Below, piece by piece: positions 10,731-19,693 of a stretch of DNA of 64,000 bases; position 1 is the first letter of the stretch; each line of letters starts with the position of its first letter. The notes beneath the pieces were generated by a model that saw nothing but the letters and a program-made list of their open reading frames with translations, searched no databases and was not told where the DNA came from. The position numbers and the translations under genes are program-made. Origin of the DNA: REEB95 sp963810055 (GTDB lineage: Bacteria; Pseudomonadota; Alphaproteobacteria; ATCC43930; CGMCC-115725); assembly GCA_963810055.1 (NCBI GenBank), contig CAWEME010000008.1:135766-199765 (forward strand), read 5' to 3'.

Positions 10731-11099
10731 ATGATCCAGATGCAAACCAATCTCGACGTCGCCGACAATTCCGGCGCCCGCCGCGTGCAATGCATCAAGG
10801 TGCTGGGCGGCTCGATGCGCCGCTGGGCCACCGTGGGCGATATCATCGTGGTCTCGGTGAAGGAGGCCATTCCGCGCGGCCGCGTGAAGAAGGGCGACGT
10901 GCACAAGGCGGTGATCGTGCGCACCGCCAAGGCCATTCGCCGCCCCGACGGCAGCGCCATCCGCTTCGACCGCAACGCCGCCGTGTTGATCGACAATCAG
11001 AACGAGCCGATCGGCACGCGCATCTTCGGGCCGGTGACGCGCGAGCTGCGCGCGCGAAAATTCATGAAAATCATCTCGCTCGCGCCCGAGGTGCTCTAG
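10731..11099 (+). CDS. rplN: 50S ribosomal protein L14
   Basis: L14 lies at the subunit interface and binds ribosome silencing factor. The 122-residue protein has the standard length and signature segments MIQMQTNLDVADNSGARRVQ and RPDGSAIRFDRNAAVLIDNQ, ending ARKFMKIISLAPEVL. It is the first gene of the classical spc operon, here continuous with S10. Confidence 0.98.
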   Translation: MIQMQTNLDVADNSGARRVQCIKVLGGSMRRWATVGDIIVVSVKEAIPRGRVKKGDVHKAVIVRTAKAIRRPDGSAIRFDRNAAVLIDNQNEPIGTRIFGPVTRELRARKFMKIISLAPEVL

Positions 11100-11102
11100 G
11101 CC

Positions 11103-11417
11103 ATGGCCAAGATCAAGAAAGGCGACAAGGTGGTGGTGCTGACCGGCCGCGACAAGGGCAAGGAAGGCGAAGTGCTGCGTGTCCTGATCGACCAGGAGCG
11201 CGTCGTCGTGCAGGGGGTATCCATGGTGAAGCGCCATACCCGCCCAGGGGCGGGCCAACCCGGCGGCATCGTCGACAAAGAAGGCACCATCCATATATCG
11301 AATGTGGCGCTGATCGATCCCAAATCCAGCAAGCCGACCCGCGTTGGATTCAAGGTTATGTCCGACGGCAAAAAGGTGCGCGTCGCCAAGCGCTCGGGCG
11401 AGGTGCTCGATGCCTGA
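11103..11417 (+). CDS. rplX: 50S ribosomal protein L24
   Basis: L24 initiates large-subunit assembly. The 104-residue product has a KOW motif in KIKKGDKVVVLTGRDKGKEG and the loop VKRHTRPGAGQPGGIVDKEG. The start is 3 bases behind rplN, and the stop overlaps the upstream start candidate of rplE. Confidence 0.98.
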   Translation: MAKIKKGDKVVVLTGRDKGKEGEVLRVLIDQERVVVQGVSMVKRHTRPGAGQPGGIVDKEGTIHISNVALIDPKSSKPTRVGFKVMSDGKKVRVAKRSGEVLDA

Positions 11418-11967
11418 AGCACGCACCATGACCCGTCTTCACGAGCATTACGAGAAGGTGATCCGACCGGAACTGATGAAGGAGTTCAGCTACAAGAACG
11501 CCTTTGCTGTCCCCCGGCTCGACAAGATCGTCATCAACATGGGGGTTGGCGAGGCGACCGTGGACGCGAAAAAGACCGAGGCCGCGGCCAAGGATCTTGC
11601 ATCCATCACCGGCCAGAAGCCGGTCATGACGCTCTCCAAGAAGTCGATCGCCACCTGGAAGCTGCGGGAAAACCTGGCTATCGGCTGCAAGGTCACGCTC
11701 CGGCACGACCGCATGTACGAGTTCCTCGACCGGCTCGTCAATATCGCGTTGCCGCGCGTGCGCGACTTCCGCGGGCTTTCGGGCAAGAGCTTCGATGGGC
11801 GCGGCAATTACGCGCTCGGGCTCAAGGAGCAATTGGTGTTTCCCGAAATCGATTACGACAAGATCGACGAGGTCCGCGGTATGGATATCATCATCGTCAC
11901 CACGGCAAAGACCGACAAGGAGGCCAAGGCACTCCTGCGCGGCTTCCAATTGCCGTTCATGAACTAA
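11410..11967 (+). CDS. rplE: 50S ribosomal protein L5
   Basis: L5 binds 5S rRNA and contacts S13 across the subunit interface. The conserved blocks are RLDKIVINMGVGEATVDAKK, LRENLAIGCKVTLRHDRMYE and FSGKSFDGRGNYALG-like residues near 130. The ATG at 11410 (MPEARTMTRL) overlaps the rplX stop and gives 185 residues; an in-frame ATG at 11428 would give 179. I prefer the overlapping start because coupling is common in this cluster. Confidence 0.96.
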   Translation: MPEARTMTRLHEHYEKVIRPELMKEFSYKNAFAVPRLDKIVINMGVGEATVDAKKTEAAAKDLASITGQKPVMTLSKKSIATWKLRENLAIGCKVTLRHDRMYEFLDRLVNIALPRVRDFRGLSGKSFDGRGNYALGLKEQLVFPEIDYDKIDEVRGMDIIIVTTAKTDKEAKALLRGFQLPFMN

Positions 11968-11985
11968 GGCGAAAAGAGGAACGAC

Positions 11986-12291
11986 ATGGCCAAAACCAGT
12001 GCCGTCGAACGAAACCGCAAACGCGAGAAAATGGTGAAGCGTTTTGCCGCGAAGCGCGCAAAGCTGAAGGCGATCGCCAGCGATCGCGCGCTTGCGCCGG
12101 AGGAGCGCTTCGCCGCGCGCCTTAAGCTTTCCGAGATGCCGCGCAATTCCTCGGCGGTGCGCATCCATAACCGCTGCGAACTCACCGGGCGGCCGCGCGG
12201 CTATTACCGCAAGTTCAAGCTTTCGCGCATTGCGCTCCGTCAACTGGCCTCGGCGGGACAGATTCCCGGCATGGTCAAGTCGAGTTGGTAG
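11986..12291 (+). CDS. rpsN: 30S ribosomal protein S14, long zinc-free type
   Basis: S14 is in the small-subunit head. The protein has 101 residues and lacks the CxxC pairs of the short zinc-binding type, so it is the long form usual in proteobacteria. The signature RCELTGRPRGYYRKFKLSRI is near the C-terminus, which ends GMVKSSW. Confidence 0.97.
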   Translation: MAKTSAVERNRKREKMVKRFAAKRAKLKAIASDRALAPEERFAARLKLSEMPRNSSAVRIHNRCELTGRPRGYYRKFKLSRIALRQLASAGQIPGMVKSSW

Positions 12292-12304
12292 GGAGAGTCA
12301 GAGC

Positions 12305-12700
12305 ATGATGACCGACCCGATCGCCGATATGTTGACCCGCATCCGCAACGGGCAGCAGGCGCGCAAGGAATCGATTCAATCGCCGGCCTCGAAGATCCGC
12401 GCCAATGTGCTCGAGGTGCTGCAACGCGAGGGTTATATCCGCGGTTTCTCCCGCGAGGAGATTCGCCCGGGCGTCGCCGAGCTCAAGATCGAGCTGAAAT
12501 ACGTCGATGGTGAGCCCGTGATCCGCGAGATCACCCGCGTTTCCAAGCCCGGTCGCCGCATCTATTCGCGCGTCGCCGATTTGCCGCGGATTTATAATGG
12601 TCTCGGCATCGCCATTCTGTCGACGCCGCGCGGCGTCATGTCGGACAATGAGGCTCGCGCCGCCAATATCGGCGGCGAGATCCTCTGTCGCGTGTTCTAA
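12305..12700 (+). CDS. rpsH: 30S ribosomal protein S8
   Basis: S8 binds the central domain of 16S rRNA and in enterobacteria autoregulates the spc operon. The 131-residue product starts MMTDPIADMLTRIRNGQQ and ends with the conserved GVMSDNEARAANIGGEILCR. Two consecutive ATG codons (12305, 12308) are possible starts; the difference is one residue. Confidence 0.97.
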   Translation: MMTDPIADMLTRIRNGQQARKESIQSPASKIRANVLEVLQREGYIRGFSREEIRPGVAELKIELKYVDGEPVIREITRVSKPGRRIYSRVADLPRIYNGLGIAILSTPRGVMSDNEARAANIGGEILCRVF

Positions 12701-12709
12701 GAGGAAATC

Positions 12710-13243
12710 ATGTCGCGCATCGGCCGCAATCCGGTACCCATTCCCCAGGGCGTCACCATCGAGGTGGCGGGAGACATGCTGACCGCCAAGGGCAAGCTCG
12801 GCACATTGAAGCGCGCCATGGGCAGCGATGTCGCGGCTTCGGTCGCCGATGGCAAGGTCGTGCTCAAAGCCAAGTCCGATTCCAAGCGCGCCCGCACTCA
12901 ATGGGGCACGGCGCGCGCGCTGGTCAACAACATGGTGGCCGGCGTCTCCAAGGGTTTCACCAAGAACCTCGAGATCGAGGGCGTGGGCTACCGCGCGGCG
13001 GTGCAGGGCAAGAATCTCGTTCTGCAATTGGGCTTCAGCCACGAAGTCGCCTTCCCGATCCCGGATGACGTCAAGATCTCCGCCGAAAAACCGACCTCGA
13101 TCACGATTACCGGTCCGGATAAACAGCGTGTGGGCCAGGTCGCGGCGGTGATCCGCGCCTACCGCAAGCCCGAACCCTATAAGGGCAAGGGCATCCACTA
13201 CGACAACGAGACGGTCCGGCGTAAAGAAGGCAAGAAGAAGTAG
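12710..13243 (+). CDS. rplF: 50S ribosomal protein L6
   Basis: L6 lies near the factor-binding site. The 177-residue product begins MSRIGRNPVPIPQGVTIEV and shows LEIEGVGYRAAVQGKNLVLQ and the C-terminal RKPEPYKGKGIHYDNETVRR, all diagnostic. The length is normal. Confidence 0.98.
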   Translation: MSRIGRNPVPIPQGVTIEVAGDMLTAKGKLGTLKRAMGSDVAASVADGKVVLKAKSDSKRARTQWGTARALVNNMVAGVSKGFTKNLEIEGVGYRAAVQGKNLVLQLGFSHEVAFPIPDDVKISAEKPTSITITGPDKQRVGQVAAVIRAYRKPEPYKGKGIHYDNETVRRKEGKKK

Positions 13244-13253
13244 GAATGCGGCG

Positions 13254-13619
13254 ATGAGCGGAAAAATCAAAAATCTCTTTTCCCGGCGCCGGGCGCGCGT
13301 GCGCTATCACCTCTCCCGGACGGCGCATGGCAAGCCGCGGCTTTCCGTGTTCCGCTCATCGAAGCACATCTACGCTCAGGTGATCGACGACCTCAAAGGC
13401 AGCACGCTCGCCGCCGCTTCGAGCCTGGACAAGAGCCTCAAGGGCAACATCAAGACCGGCGCCGACAAGGCTGCGGCCGTGGCGGTGGGCAAGCTCATCG
13501 CCGAGCGCGCCAAGGCTGCCGGTGTAACAGCCGTGGTGTTTGACCGCGGCGGCTACCTGTTTCATGGCCGGGTCAAGGCCCTGGCCGACGCCGCCCGTGA
13601 GGGCGGCCTGAAGTTCTAG
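13254..13619 (+). CDS. rplR: 50S ribosomal protein L18
   Basis: L18 attaches 5S rRNA to the large subunit. The protein has 121 residues, with RVRYHLSRTAHGKPRLSVFR, then SSKHIYAQVIDDLKG, and the terminal block FDRGGYLFHGRVKALADAAR. It sits between rplF and rpsE as expected. Confidence 0.98.
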   Translation: MSGKIKNLFSRRRARVRYHLSRTAHGKPRLSVFRSSKHIYAQVIDDLKGSTLAAASSLDKSLKGNIKTGADKAAAVAVGKLIAERAKAAGVTAVVFDRGGYLFHGRVKALADAAREGGLKF

Positions 13620-13630
13620 GAAGGAAGTCC

Positions 13631-14296
13631 ATGGCACGCACACCGGGATCACGCACGGCTGGAGGCCCACCACGGGCAGGGGGTCCGCCGCGGACAGGCG
13701 CTCCGTCGCGGGGACGCGAAGGCGGCGAGGGCGGCGACCGTCCGCCGCGCGAGCGCCGGCCGCGCGATGGCGACCGTGACGGATCCGACAGCGAATTCGT
13801 AGAAAAACTCGTAGGCATCAACCGCGTCGCCAAGGTGGTGAAGGGCGGCCGGCGCTTCGGCTTCGCCGCCATTGTCGTGGTCGGCGACCGCAAGGGACGC
13901 GTCGGTTACGGTTCCGGCAAGGCGCGCGAAGTGCCGGAAGCGATCCGCAAGGCCACTGAACAGGCGCGCCGCAGCTTGGTGCGCATTCCGCTGCGCGATG
14001 GCCGCACGCTCCATCACGATATCGTCGGCCATTACGGCGCCGGCGAGGTGGTGCTGCGCGCTGCGAAGCCGGGCACCGGCATCATCGCCGGCGGCCCGAT
14101 GCGCGCCATCTTCGAGGCGCTCGGCGTCCAGGATGTGGTGGCGAAGTCGATCGGCACCTCCAATCCGCATAACATGATCAAGGCGACCTTCGAGGCACTT
14201 GACCGCTCGGTCAGCCCACGCTCGGTGGCGCAGCGCCGCGGCAAGAAGGTAAGCGAAATTCTGGGCAAGGGCGCGACCGCCGAGGCGCGGGAGTAG
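13631..14296 (+). CDS. rpsE: 30S ribosomal protein S5 with disordered N-terminal extension
   Basis: S5 lines the mRNA entry channel and contributes to accuracy. The S5 domain starts at about residue 53 (DSEFVEKLVGINRVAKVVKG) and includes KGGRRFGFAAIVVVGDRKGR. Before it lies a Gly/Pro/Arg-rich, probably disordered extension of about 52 residues, which makes the protein 221 residues instead of about 165-190. Confidence 0.97.
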   Translation: MARTPGSRTAGGPPRAGGPPRTGAPSRGREGGEGGDRPPRERRPRDGDRDGSDSEFVEKLVGINRVAKVVKGGRRFGFAAIVVVGDRKGRVGYGSGKAREVPEAIRKATEQARRSLVRIPLRDGRTLHHDIVGHYGAGEVVLRAAKPGTGIIAGGPMRAIFEALGVQDVVAKSIGTSNPHNMIKATFEALDRSVSPRSVAQRRGKKVSEILGKGATAEARE

Positions 14297-14299
14297 GAA

Positions 14300-14539
14300 A
14301 TGGCGCAGGACAAGGACAAGCCGATCAAGAAACCGGCTGCGACATCCGCGCCCCAGACCAAGGGCCTCAAGCTGACGCAGATCGCCAGCCCGGCCGGCAG
14401 GGGAGAGAGGCAACTCGCCACCCTCAAGGGATTGGGTCTCAACAAGATGCGCCGCACCCGCGTGCTCGAAGACACGCCTGCGGTGCGCGGCATGATTACG
14501 CGTGTGAAACATCTGATACGGGTCGAAGAGATCCGCTGA
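14300..14539 (+). CDS. rpmD: 50S ribosomal protein L30
   Basis: L30 is a small large-subunit protein. The core KLTQIASPAGRGERQLATLK and LGLNKMRRTRVLEDTPAVRG is preceded by a Lys/Pro-rich extension of about 20 residues, giving 79 residues compared with about 60. The start is 3 bases after the rpsE stop. Confidence 0.96.
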   Translation: MAQDKDKPIKKPAATSAPQTKGLKLTQIASPAGRGERQLATLKGLGLNKMRRTRVLEDTPAVRGMITRVKHLIRVEEIR

Positions 14540-14581
14540 TTGAGGCGGCACGGCGGTATCGGCGAATAATCGGTGGAAGCC

Positions 14582-15139
14582 ATGAAACTGAACGAGATCA
14601 AGGACAATCGGGGCGCTCATTACCGCGCCAAGCGCCGCGGCCGGGGCATCGGCTCGGGCAAGGGCAAGACCAGCGCGCGCGGGGGCAAAGGCCAGACTGC
14701 GCGCACCGGTGTCGCCTTGAACGGTTTCGAGGGCGGCCAAACGCCGCTGCACCGGCGGCTGCCCAAGCGCGGCTTCACGCGCGAGGATTTCCGCGAGCAT
14801 TTTCACATCATCAATCTCGGCCGGCTGCAGCAGGCGCTCGATGCGGGCATGCTCAAATCCGACGCCAAGATCGATGGTGAAACGCTGGTCAAGGCGGGTG
14901 TGCTGCGCCGCGTCGGCGACGGGGTACGGCTCTTGGCCAAGGGCGAATTGAAATCGGCCCTTACTATCGAAGTGGTCGGCGCCTCCAAAGCAGCGGTCGC
15001 GGCGGTGGAAAAGCTCGGCGGCAAGGTGATCCTGCCGCCGGCCCCGGTGGCGAAGCCGGAATCACCGGCCAAATCGGAGAAGCCGGCCGCTAAATCCGAT
15101 CTTAAGCCGGAAGCAAAGCCGGCGCCGTCGCAGGAGTAA
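14582..15139 (+). CDS. rplO: 50S ribosomal protein L15
   Basis: L15 is a late-assembling large-subunit protein. The start at ATG 14582 gives the family N-terminus MKLNEIKDNRGAHYRAKRRG; a GTG nine bases upstream is also open but less typical. RGRGIGSGKGKTSARGGKGQ is diagnostic. The 185-residue product ends in a Lys/Pro/Ala-rich tail of about 35 residues that resembles the tails on L3, L22 and S17 here. Confidence 0.97.
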   Translation: MKLNEIKDNRGAHYRAKRRGRGIGSGKGKTSARGGKGQTARTGVALNGFEGGQTPLHRRLPKRGFTREDFREHFHIINLGRLQQALDAGMLKSDAKIDGETLVKAGVLRRVGDGVRLLAKGELKSALTIEVVGASKAAVAAVEKLGGKVILPPAPVAKPESPAKSEKPAAKSDLKPEAKPAPSQE

Positions 15140-15143
15140 TTAA

Positions 15144-16484
15144 ATGGCCTCCGCCGCCGAGCAACTGGCAGCCAGCATCAATTTTTCCGCCTTCGGCAAG
15201 GCGACCGATCTCAAGAACCGTATCTGGTTCACGCTCGGCGCGCTGGTGATATACCGGCTCGGCACTTATATCCCGCTGCCCGGGATCGACCCGCAGGTGC
15301 TCGCCGAGGTGTTCCAGCGCAATTCCGGCGGCCTCCTCGGAATGGTCGACATGTTCTCGGGCGGCGCGCTCGGGCGCATGACCATCTTCGCGCTCAACAT
15401 CATGCCCTACATCTCCTCCTCAATCATCGTGCAGCTGATGACCGCGGTGTCGCCACAGCTTGAGGCGCTGAAGAAAGAGGGCGAGGTCGGGCGCAAGAAA
15501 CTCAACCAATACACCCGTTACGGCACGGTGTTCCTGGCGGCGGTACAGGCCTATGGCATCGCCGTGGGCATCGAGGGACTGCGCGGCTTCAGCGGCCCGG
15601 TGGTGCTGGACCCCGGTCTGTTCTTCCGCCTGACCACGGTGGTGACGCTCACCGCCGGCACCGTGTTCCTGATGTGGCTCGGCGAACAGATCACCGCACG
15701 CGGCGTCGGCAACGGCATTTCGCTCATAATCTTCTCCGGCATCGTCGCGCGCATGCCGTCGGCCCTAGCCGCGCTCTTGGAACTCGGCCGCACTGGCGCG
15801 ATTTCGACCTTCTTCATCATCATATTCCTGGTGCTGGCGGTCGGGGTCGTGACCTTCATCGTGTTCATGGAGCGCGCACAGCGCCGGATATTGGTCCAGT
15901 ATCCGAAACGCCAGGTCGGCAACAAGATGTTCGGGGGCGAGGCCTCCCATCTGCCCTTGAAGCTCAATACCTCGGGCGTGATCCCGCCGATCTTCGCTTC
16001 CTCGCTGCTGCTGCTGCCGGCGACGCTGGCCAGCTTCAACGTCAACCAGACCGGAATCCTGGGCGAAATCTCTGCCTTCCTCAGTCACGGCCAGCCGCTC
16101 TATATCGGGCTCTATGTGTTGCTGATCGTGTTCTTCTGCTTTTTCTACACCGCGATCGTCTTCAACCCGACCGAGACCGCCGACAATCTGCGCAAATACG
16201 GCGGCTTCGTACTGGGCATCCGGCCGGGCATCAGCACGGCAGAATATCTCGACTATGTGCTGACGCGCCTCACCGTGGTCGGCGCCGCCTATCTGGCTGG
16301 GGTCTGCGTGCTGCCCGAGATTCTGGTCTCTCAATACGCCGTGCCGTTCTATTTCGGCGGCACCAGCCTGCTGATCGTCGTCAGCGTCACCATGGATACG
16401 GTGGCCCAAGTCCATTCGCATCTCTTGGCGCACCAGTATGAAGGCTTGATCCGCAAGTCCCGGCTGCGCGGGAGATTTGGTTGA
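15144..16484 (+). CDS. secY: protein translocase subunit SecY
   Basis: SecY forms the protein-conducting channel of the inner membrane with SecE and SecG. The 446-residue protein shows the ten-helix pattern and signatures such as YRLGTYIPLPGIDPQVL (first helix and plug entrance), ALNIMPYISSSIIVQLM, RGVGNGISLIIFSGIVARMP and the cytoplasmic loop VQYPKRQVGNKMFGGEASHL. The gene overlaps adk by four bases (TTGA). Confidence 0.98.
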   Translation: MASAAEQLAASINFSAFGKATDLKNRIWFTLGALVIYRLGTYIPLPGIDPQVLAEVFQRNSGGLLGMVDMFSGGALGRMTIFALNIMPYISSSIIVQLMTAVSPQLEALKKEGEVGRKKLNQYTRYGTVFLAAVQAYGIAVGIEGLRGFSGPVVLDPGLFFRLTTVVTLTAGTVFLMWLGEQITARGVGNGISLIIFSGIVARMPSALAALLELGRTGAISTFFIIIFLVLAVGVVTFIVFMERAQRRILVQYPKRQVGNKMFGGEASHLPLKLNTSGVIPPIFASSLLLLPATLASFNVNQTGILGEISAFLSHGQPLYIGLYVLLIVFFCFFYTAIVFNPTETADNLRKYGGFVLGIRPGISTAEYLDYVLTRLTVVGAAYLAGVCVLPEILVSQYAVPFYFGGTSLLIVVSVTMDTVAQVHSHLLAHQYEGLIRKSRLRGRFG

Positions 16485-17161
16485 ACCTGATTCTTCTGGG
16501 ACCTCCGGGAGCCGGCAAGGGCACCCAGGCGAAGCGCATCGAGGAGCGATTTGGCCTGGCCCAATTATCTACCGGCGACATTTTGCGCGCCGAGCGCGCC
16601 TCGAAAAGTCCGCTCGGGCAAAGGGTCCAGGCGATCATGGATGCGGGCCAGTTAGTTTCCGACGACATCATGATCGACCTGATTTCCGCGGCGATCACCC
16701 GGCTCGACAAGGGGCCGGGAAGCCGTAAGGGTTTCATCCTCGACGGCTTTCCGCGCACCGTTCCGCAAGCCGAGGCGCTCGATACCATGCTGACCGGGAA
16801 GGGGCTGAAGCTCGACCTGGTGATCGAAATGCGGGTGGACGAGGCAGCGCTGGTCGACCGCATCACCGGTCGCTATGCCTGCGCCAAGTGCGGCGCGGGC
16901 TATCACGATCGTTTTCAGCGCCCCAAGCAGAACGGCGTCTGCGACGTCTGCGGCGGCCGCGAATTCATCCGCCGCGCCGACGACCGGCCCGAGACGGTGA
17001 AGGCGCGGCTCAAGGCTTACCGCGAGCAAACCGCGCCGATTCTGCCCTATTACCGGGCCAAGGGCGTGCTGCGTACAGTCGACGGCATGGCCTCCATCGA
17101 CCGGGTTACCGAGGAAATTGAAGAGGTTCTAAGAAATCCTGGGAGCCCGTCGAATGGTTGA
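16481..17161 (+). CDS. adk: adenylate kinase with zinc-type LID
   Basis: Adenylate kinase converts ATP and AMP to two ADP. The P-loop GPPGAGKGTQ is at residues 7-16 and the GFPRT motif near 89. The LID carries four cysteines (C134, C137, C154, C157) in CxxC pairs, the arrangement of zinc-binding adenylate kinases. The product is 226 residues. The start is TTG at 16481, overlapping the secY stop; it is chosen because the P-loop leaves no room for another start. Confidence 0.96.
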   Translation: MNLILLGPPGAGKGTQAKRIEERFGLAQLSTGDILRAERASKSPLGQRVQAIMDAGQLVSDDIMIDLISAAITRLDKGPGSRKGFILDGFPRTVPQAEALDTMLTGKGLKLDLVIEMRVDEAALVDRITGRYACAKCGAGYHDRFQRPKQNGVCDVCGGREFIRRADDRPETVKARLKAYREQTAPILPYYRAKGVLRTVDGMASIDRVTEEIEEVLRNPGSPSNG

Positions 17162-17253
17162 CTTTCGGCCTCTTGATTCTATAATCCGCGCCCTCGGCCC
17201 AAAGCGGCGTTGGGCTGCAGTCCCCTATTGCCGATAAACCATGGAGAGCGCAG

Positions 17254-17637
<384 letters not shown>

Positions 17638-17668
17638 GGCGCTCGAAAGCAAGGATGAAGGATTGACC

Positions 17669-18127
17669 ATGGCGCAGAAGCCGCCTGCCGAGAAACCAGC
17701 AGCATCGCCCGCGCAAAGCGCGCCCGCCGCAGCCACGCCCGCCGCCGGCGCGCCGCGCCTCAGGCGCCGCGAGCGCAAGAACATCACCGCAGGGGTGGCG
17801 CATGTGAATGCCACCTTCAATAACACCATGATCACGATCACCGACGCGCAGGGCAACACCATCGCCTGGTCGTCATCGGGTACGATGGGCTTCAAGGGAT
17901 CGCGCAAATCGACCCCCTACGCGGCGCAGGTTGCCGCTGAGGACGCCGGCCGGAAGGCAATGGACCACGGCATGCGCACCATCGAGGTCGAGGTCAAGGG
18001 TCCAGGTTCCGGCCGGGAGTCCGCTTTGCGCGCGCTCCAGGCCGTGGGGTTCACCGTCACGTCCATCCGCGACGTGACGACGATCCCGCATAATGGTTGC
18101 CGTCCGCCCAAGCGGCGGCGGGTTTAG
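17669..18127 (+). CDS. rpsK: 30S ribosomal protein S11
   Basis: S11 lies in the platform of the small subunit. The core from about residue 37 (NITAGVAHVNATFNNTMITI) to the C-terminal VTTIPHNGCRPPKRRRV is typical. An Ala/Pro-rich N-terminal extension of about 25 residues gives 152 residues. ATG 17669 is used; a TTG six bases upstream is possible but has no advantage. Confidence 0.97.
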   Translation: MAQKPPAEKPAASPAQSAPAAATPAAGAPRLRRRERKNITAGVAHVNATFNNTMITITDAQGNTIAWSSSGTMGFKGSRKSTPYAAQVAAEDAGRKAMDHGMRTIEVEVKGPGSGRESALRALQAVGFTVTSIRDVTTIPHNGCRPPKRRRV

Positions 18128-18238
18128 AGAAGAGGGGTTAACGACAAGACGCAGCCTCGGCCCGTGGTGGGTCGTTCGGGCGCGTCATTAGGAAACGGCC
18201 AAGACGGTTGATCCGTCAAACGGCATAAGGAACCACAC

Positions 18239-19255
18239 GTGATTCAGAAAAACTGGCAAGCGCTTATCAAACCGAAACAGCTCTCCGTCGAATCCGGCGA
18301 TGATCCGGCGCGCTCCGCGACCGTGGTCGCCGAACCGCTGGAACGCGGCTTCGGCCTCACCCTCGGCAACGCCCTGCGGCGCGTGCTGCTGTCTTCGCTG
18401 CAAGGCGCCGCGGTGACCTCGGTGCAGATCGAGGGCGTGCTGCACGAATTCTCCTCGCTGCCCGGTGTGCTCGAGGACATCACCGATATCGTCTTGAACA
18501 TCAAGGGCATCGGGTTGCGCATGCACGGCGAAGGCCCCAAGCGCATGCGGCTCAGGGCCAGCGGTCCCGGCGAGGTCCGCGCCCAGATGATCGAACTGCC
18601 GCACGACATCGAGATCATGAATCCCGATCATCTCATCTGCACCCTCGACAGCGGCGCCAAGATCGCCATGGAAATGACGGTCGAGAGCGGGAAGGGCTAC
18701 GTCGCCGGCACGCAGAACCGGCCCGAGGATGCGCCAATCGGATTGATTCCGGTCGACGCGCTGTTCAGCCCGGTGCGTAAGGTCAGCTACCGGGTGGAGA
18801 ACACCCGCGTTGGCCAGGTCACCGATTACGACAAACTCTCGATGCGGATCGAGACCAACGGCGCAGTGACGCCGGAGGATGCGGTGGCCTTGGCCGCCCG
18901 CATCTTGCAGGACCAGCTTCAGCTCTTCATCAATTTCGAAGAGCCGCGCGCCGCCAGCGAGGAGGAGCGTCCATCCGAGTTGCCCTTCAACAAGAACCTG
19001 CTCCGCAAGGTGGACGAACTCGAGCTTTCGGTGCGTTCGGCCAACTGCCTCAAGAACGACAACATCGTCTATATCGGCGACCTGGTGCAGAAGACCGAAG
19101 CCGACATGCTGAGGACGCCAAATTTCGGCCGCAAGTCCTTGAACGAGATCAAGGAGGTGTTGGCGCAGATGGGGCTCCATCTCGGCATGGAGATCGCCAA
19201 CTGGCCGCCCGAAAACATCGAGGAACTGGCCAAGCGCCTCGAGGAGCCGTACTAG
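18239..19255 (+). CDS. rpoA: RNA polymerase alpha subunit
   Basis: The alpha subunit initiates RNA polymerase assembly through its N-terminal domain and contacts UP elements and activators through its C-terminal domain. The N-terminal domain shows ATVVAEPLERGFGLTLGNAL and RRVLLSSLQGAAVTSVQIEG. The helix-hairpin-helix C-terminal domain includes MLRTPNFGRKSLNEIKEVLA. The product is 338 residues. The start is GTG at 18239, preceded by AAGGAACCACAC; no in-frame ATG gives the conserved N-terminus. Confidence 0.97.
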   Translation: MIQKNWQALIKPKQLSVESGDDPARSATVVAEPLERGFGLTLGNALRRVLLSSLQGAAVTSVQIEGVLHEFSSLPGVLEDITDIVLNIKGIGLRMHGEGPKRMRLRASGPGEVRAQMIELPHDIEIMNPDHLICTLDSGAKIAMEMTVESGKGYVAGTQNRPEDAPIGLIPVDALFSPVRKVSYRVENTRVGQVTDYDKLSMRIETNGAVTPEDAVALAARILQDQLQLFINFEEPRAASEEERPSELPFNKNLLRKVDELELSVRSANCLKNDNIVYIGDLVQKTEADMLRTPNFGRKSLNEIKEVLAQMGLHLGMEIANWPPENIEELAKRLEEPY

Positions 19256-19257
19256 AC

Positions 19258-19683
19258 ATGCGTCATAGTATCCGCGGCCGCAGCTTCAGCCGCAAATCCG
19301 CTCACCGCAAGGCCATGTTCGATAACATGGCCCATGCGCTGTTGAAGCACGAGCAGATCAGGACGACCTTGCCCAAGGCCAAGGATCTCCGGCCCGTGGT
19401 CGAGCGCCTGATCACCCTCGGCAAGAAAGGCGGGCTGCATGCCCGCCGCCAGGCGATGGCGGCGCTGCAAGACGCCAAGATCGTCGACAAGGTAATGACG
19501 ACCCTCGCCGAACGCTATGCCAAGCGCCCGGGCGGCTATTGCCGCATCCTCAAGGCGGGCTTCCGCCGCGGCGACGCCGCGGCGATGGCGGTGATCGAGT
19601 TGGTCGACCGCGACGTCGAGGCCAAGGGCAAGGATTCAGGCCCCGTCATGGCCAAGGAAGAGGCCGAGGCCGCCGCGTCCTAA
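19258..19683 (+). CDS. rplQ: 50S ribosomal protein L17
   Basis: L17 lies near the tunnel exit. The 141-residue product begins MRHSIRGRSFSRKSAHRKAM and contains LLKHEQIRTTLPKAKDLRPV and GGYCRILKAGFRRGDAAAMA. It closes the alpha operon, 2 bases after rpoA. The next gene is convergent and ends only 10 bases away; I see no clear hairpin between them. Confidence 0.98.
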   Translation: MRHSIRGRSFSRKSAHRKAMFDNMAHALLKHEQIRTTLPKAKDLRPVVERLITLGKKGGLHARRQAMAALQDAKIVDKVMTTLAERYAKRPGGYCRILKAGFRRGDAAAMAVIELVDRDVEAKGKDSGPVMAKEEAEAAAS

Positions 19684-19693
19684 GCCGCGCGGC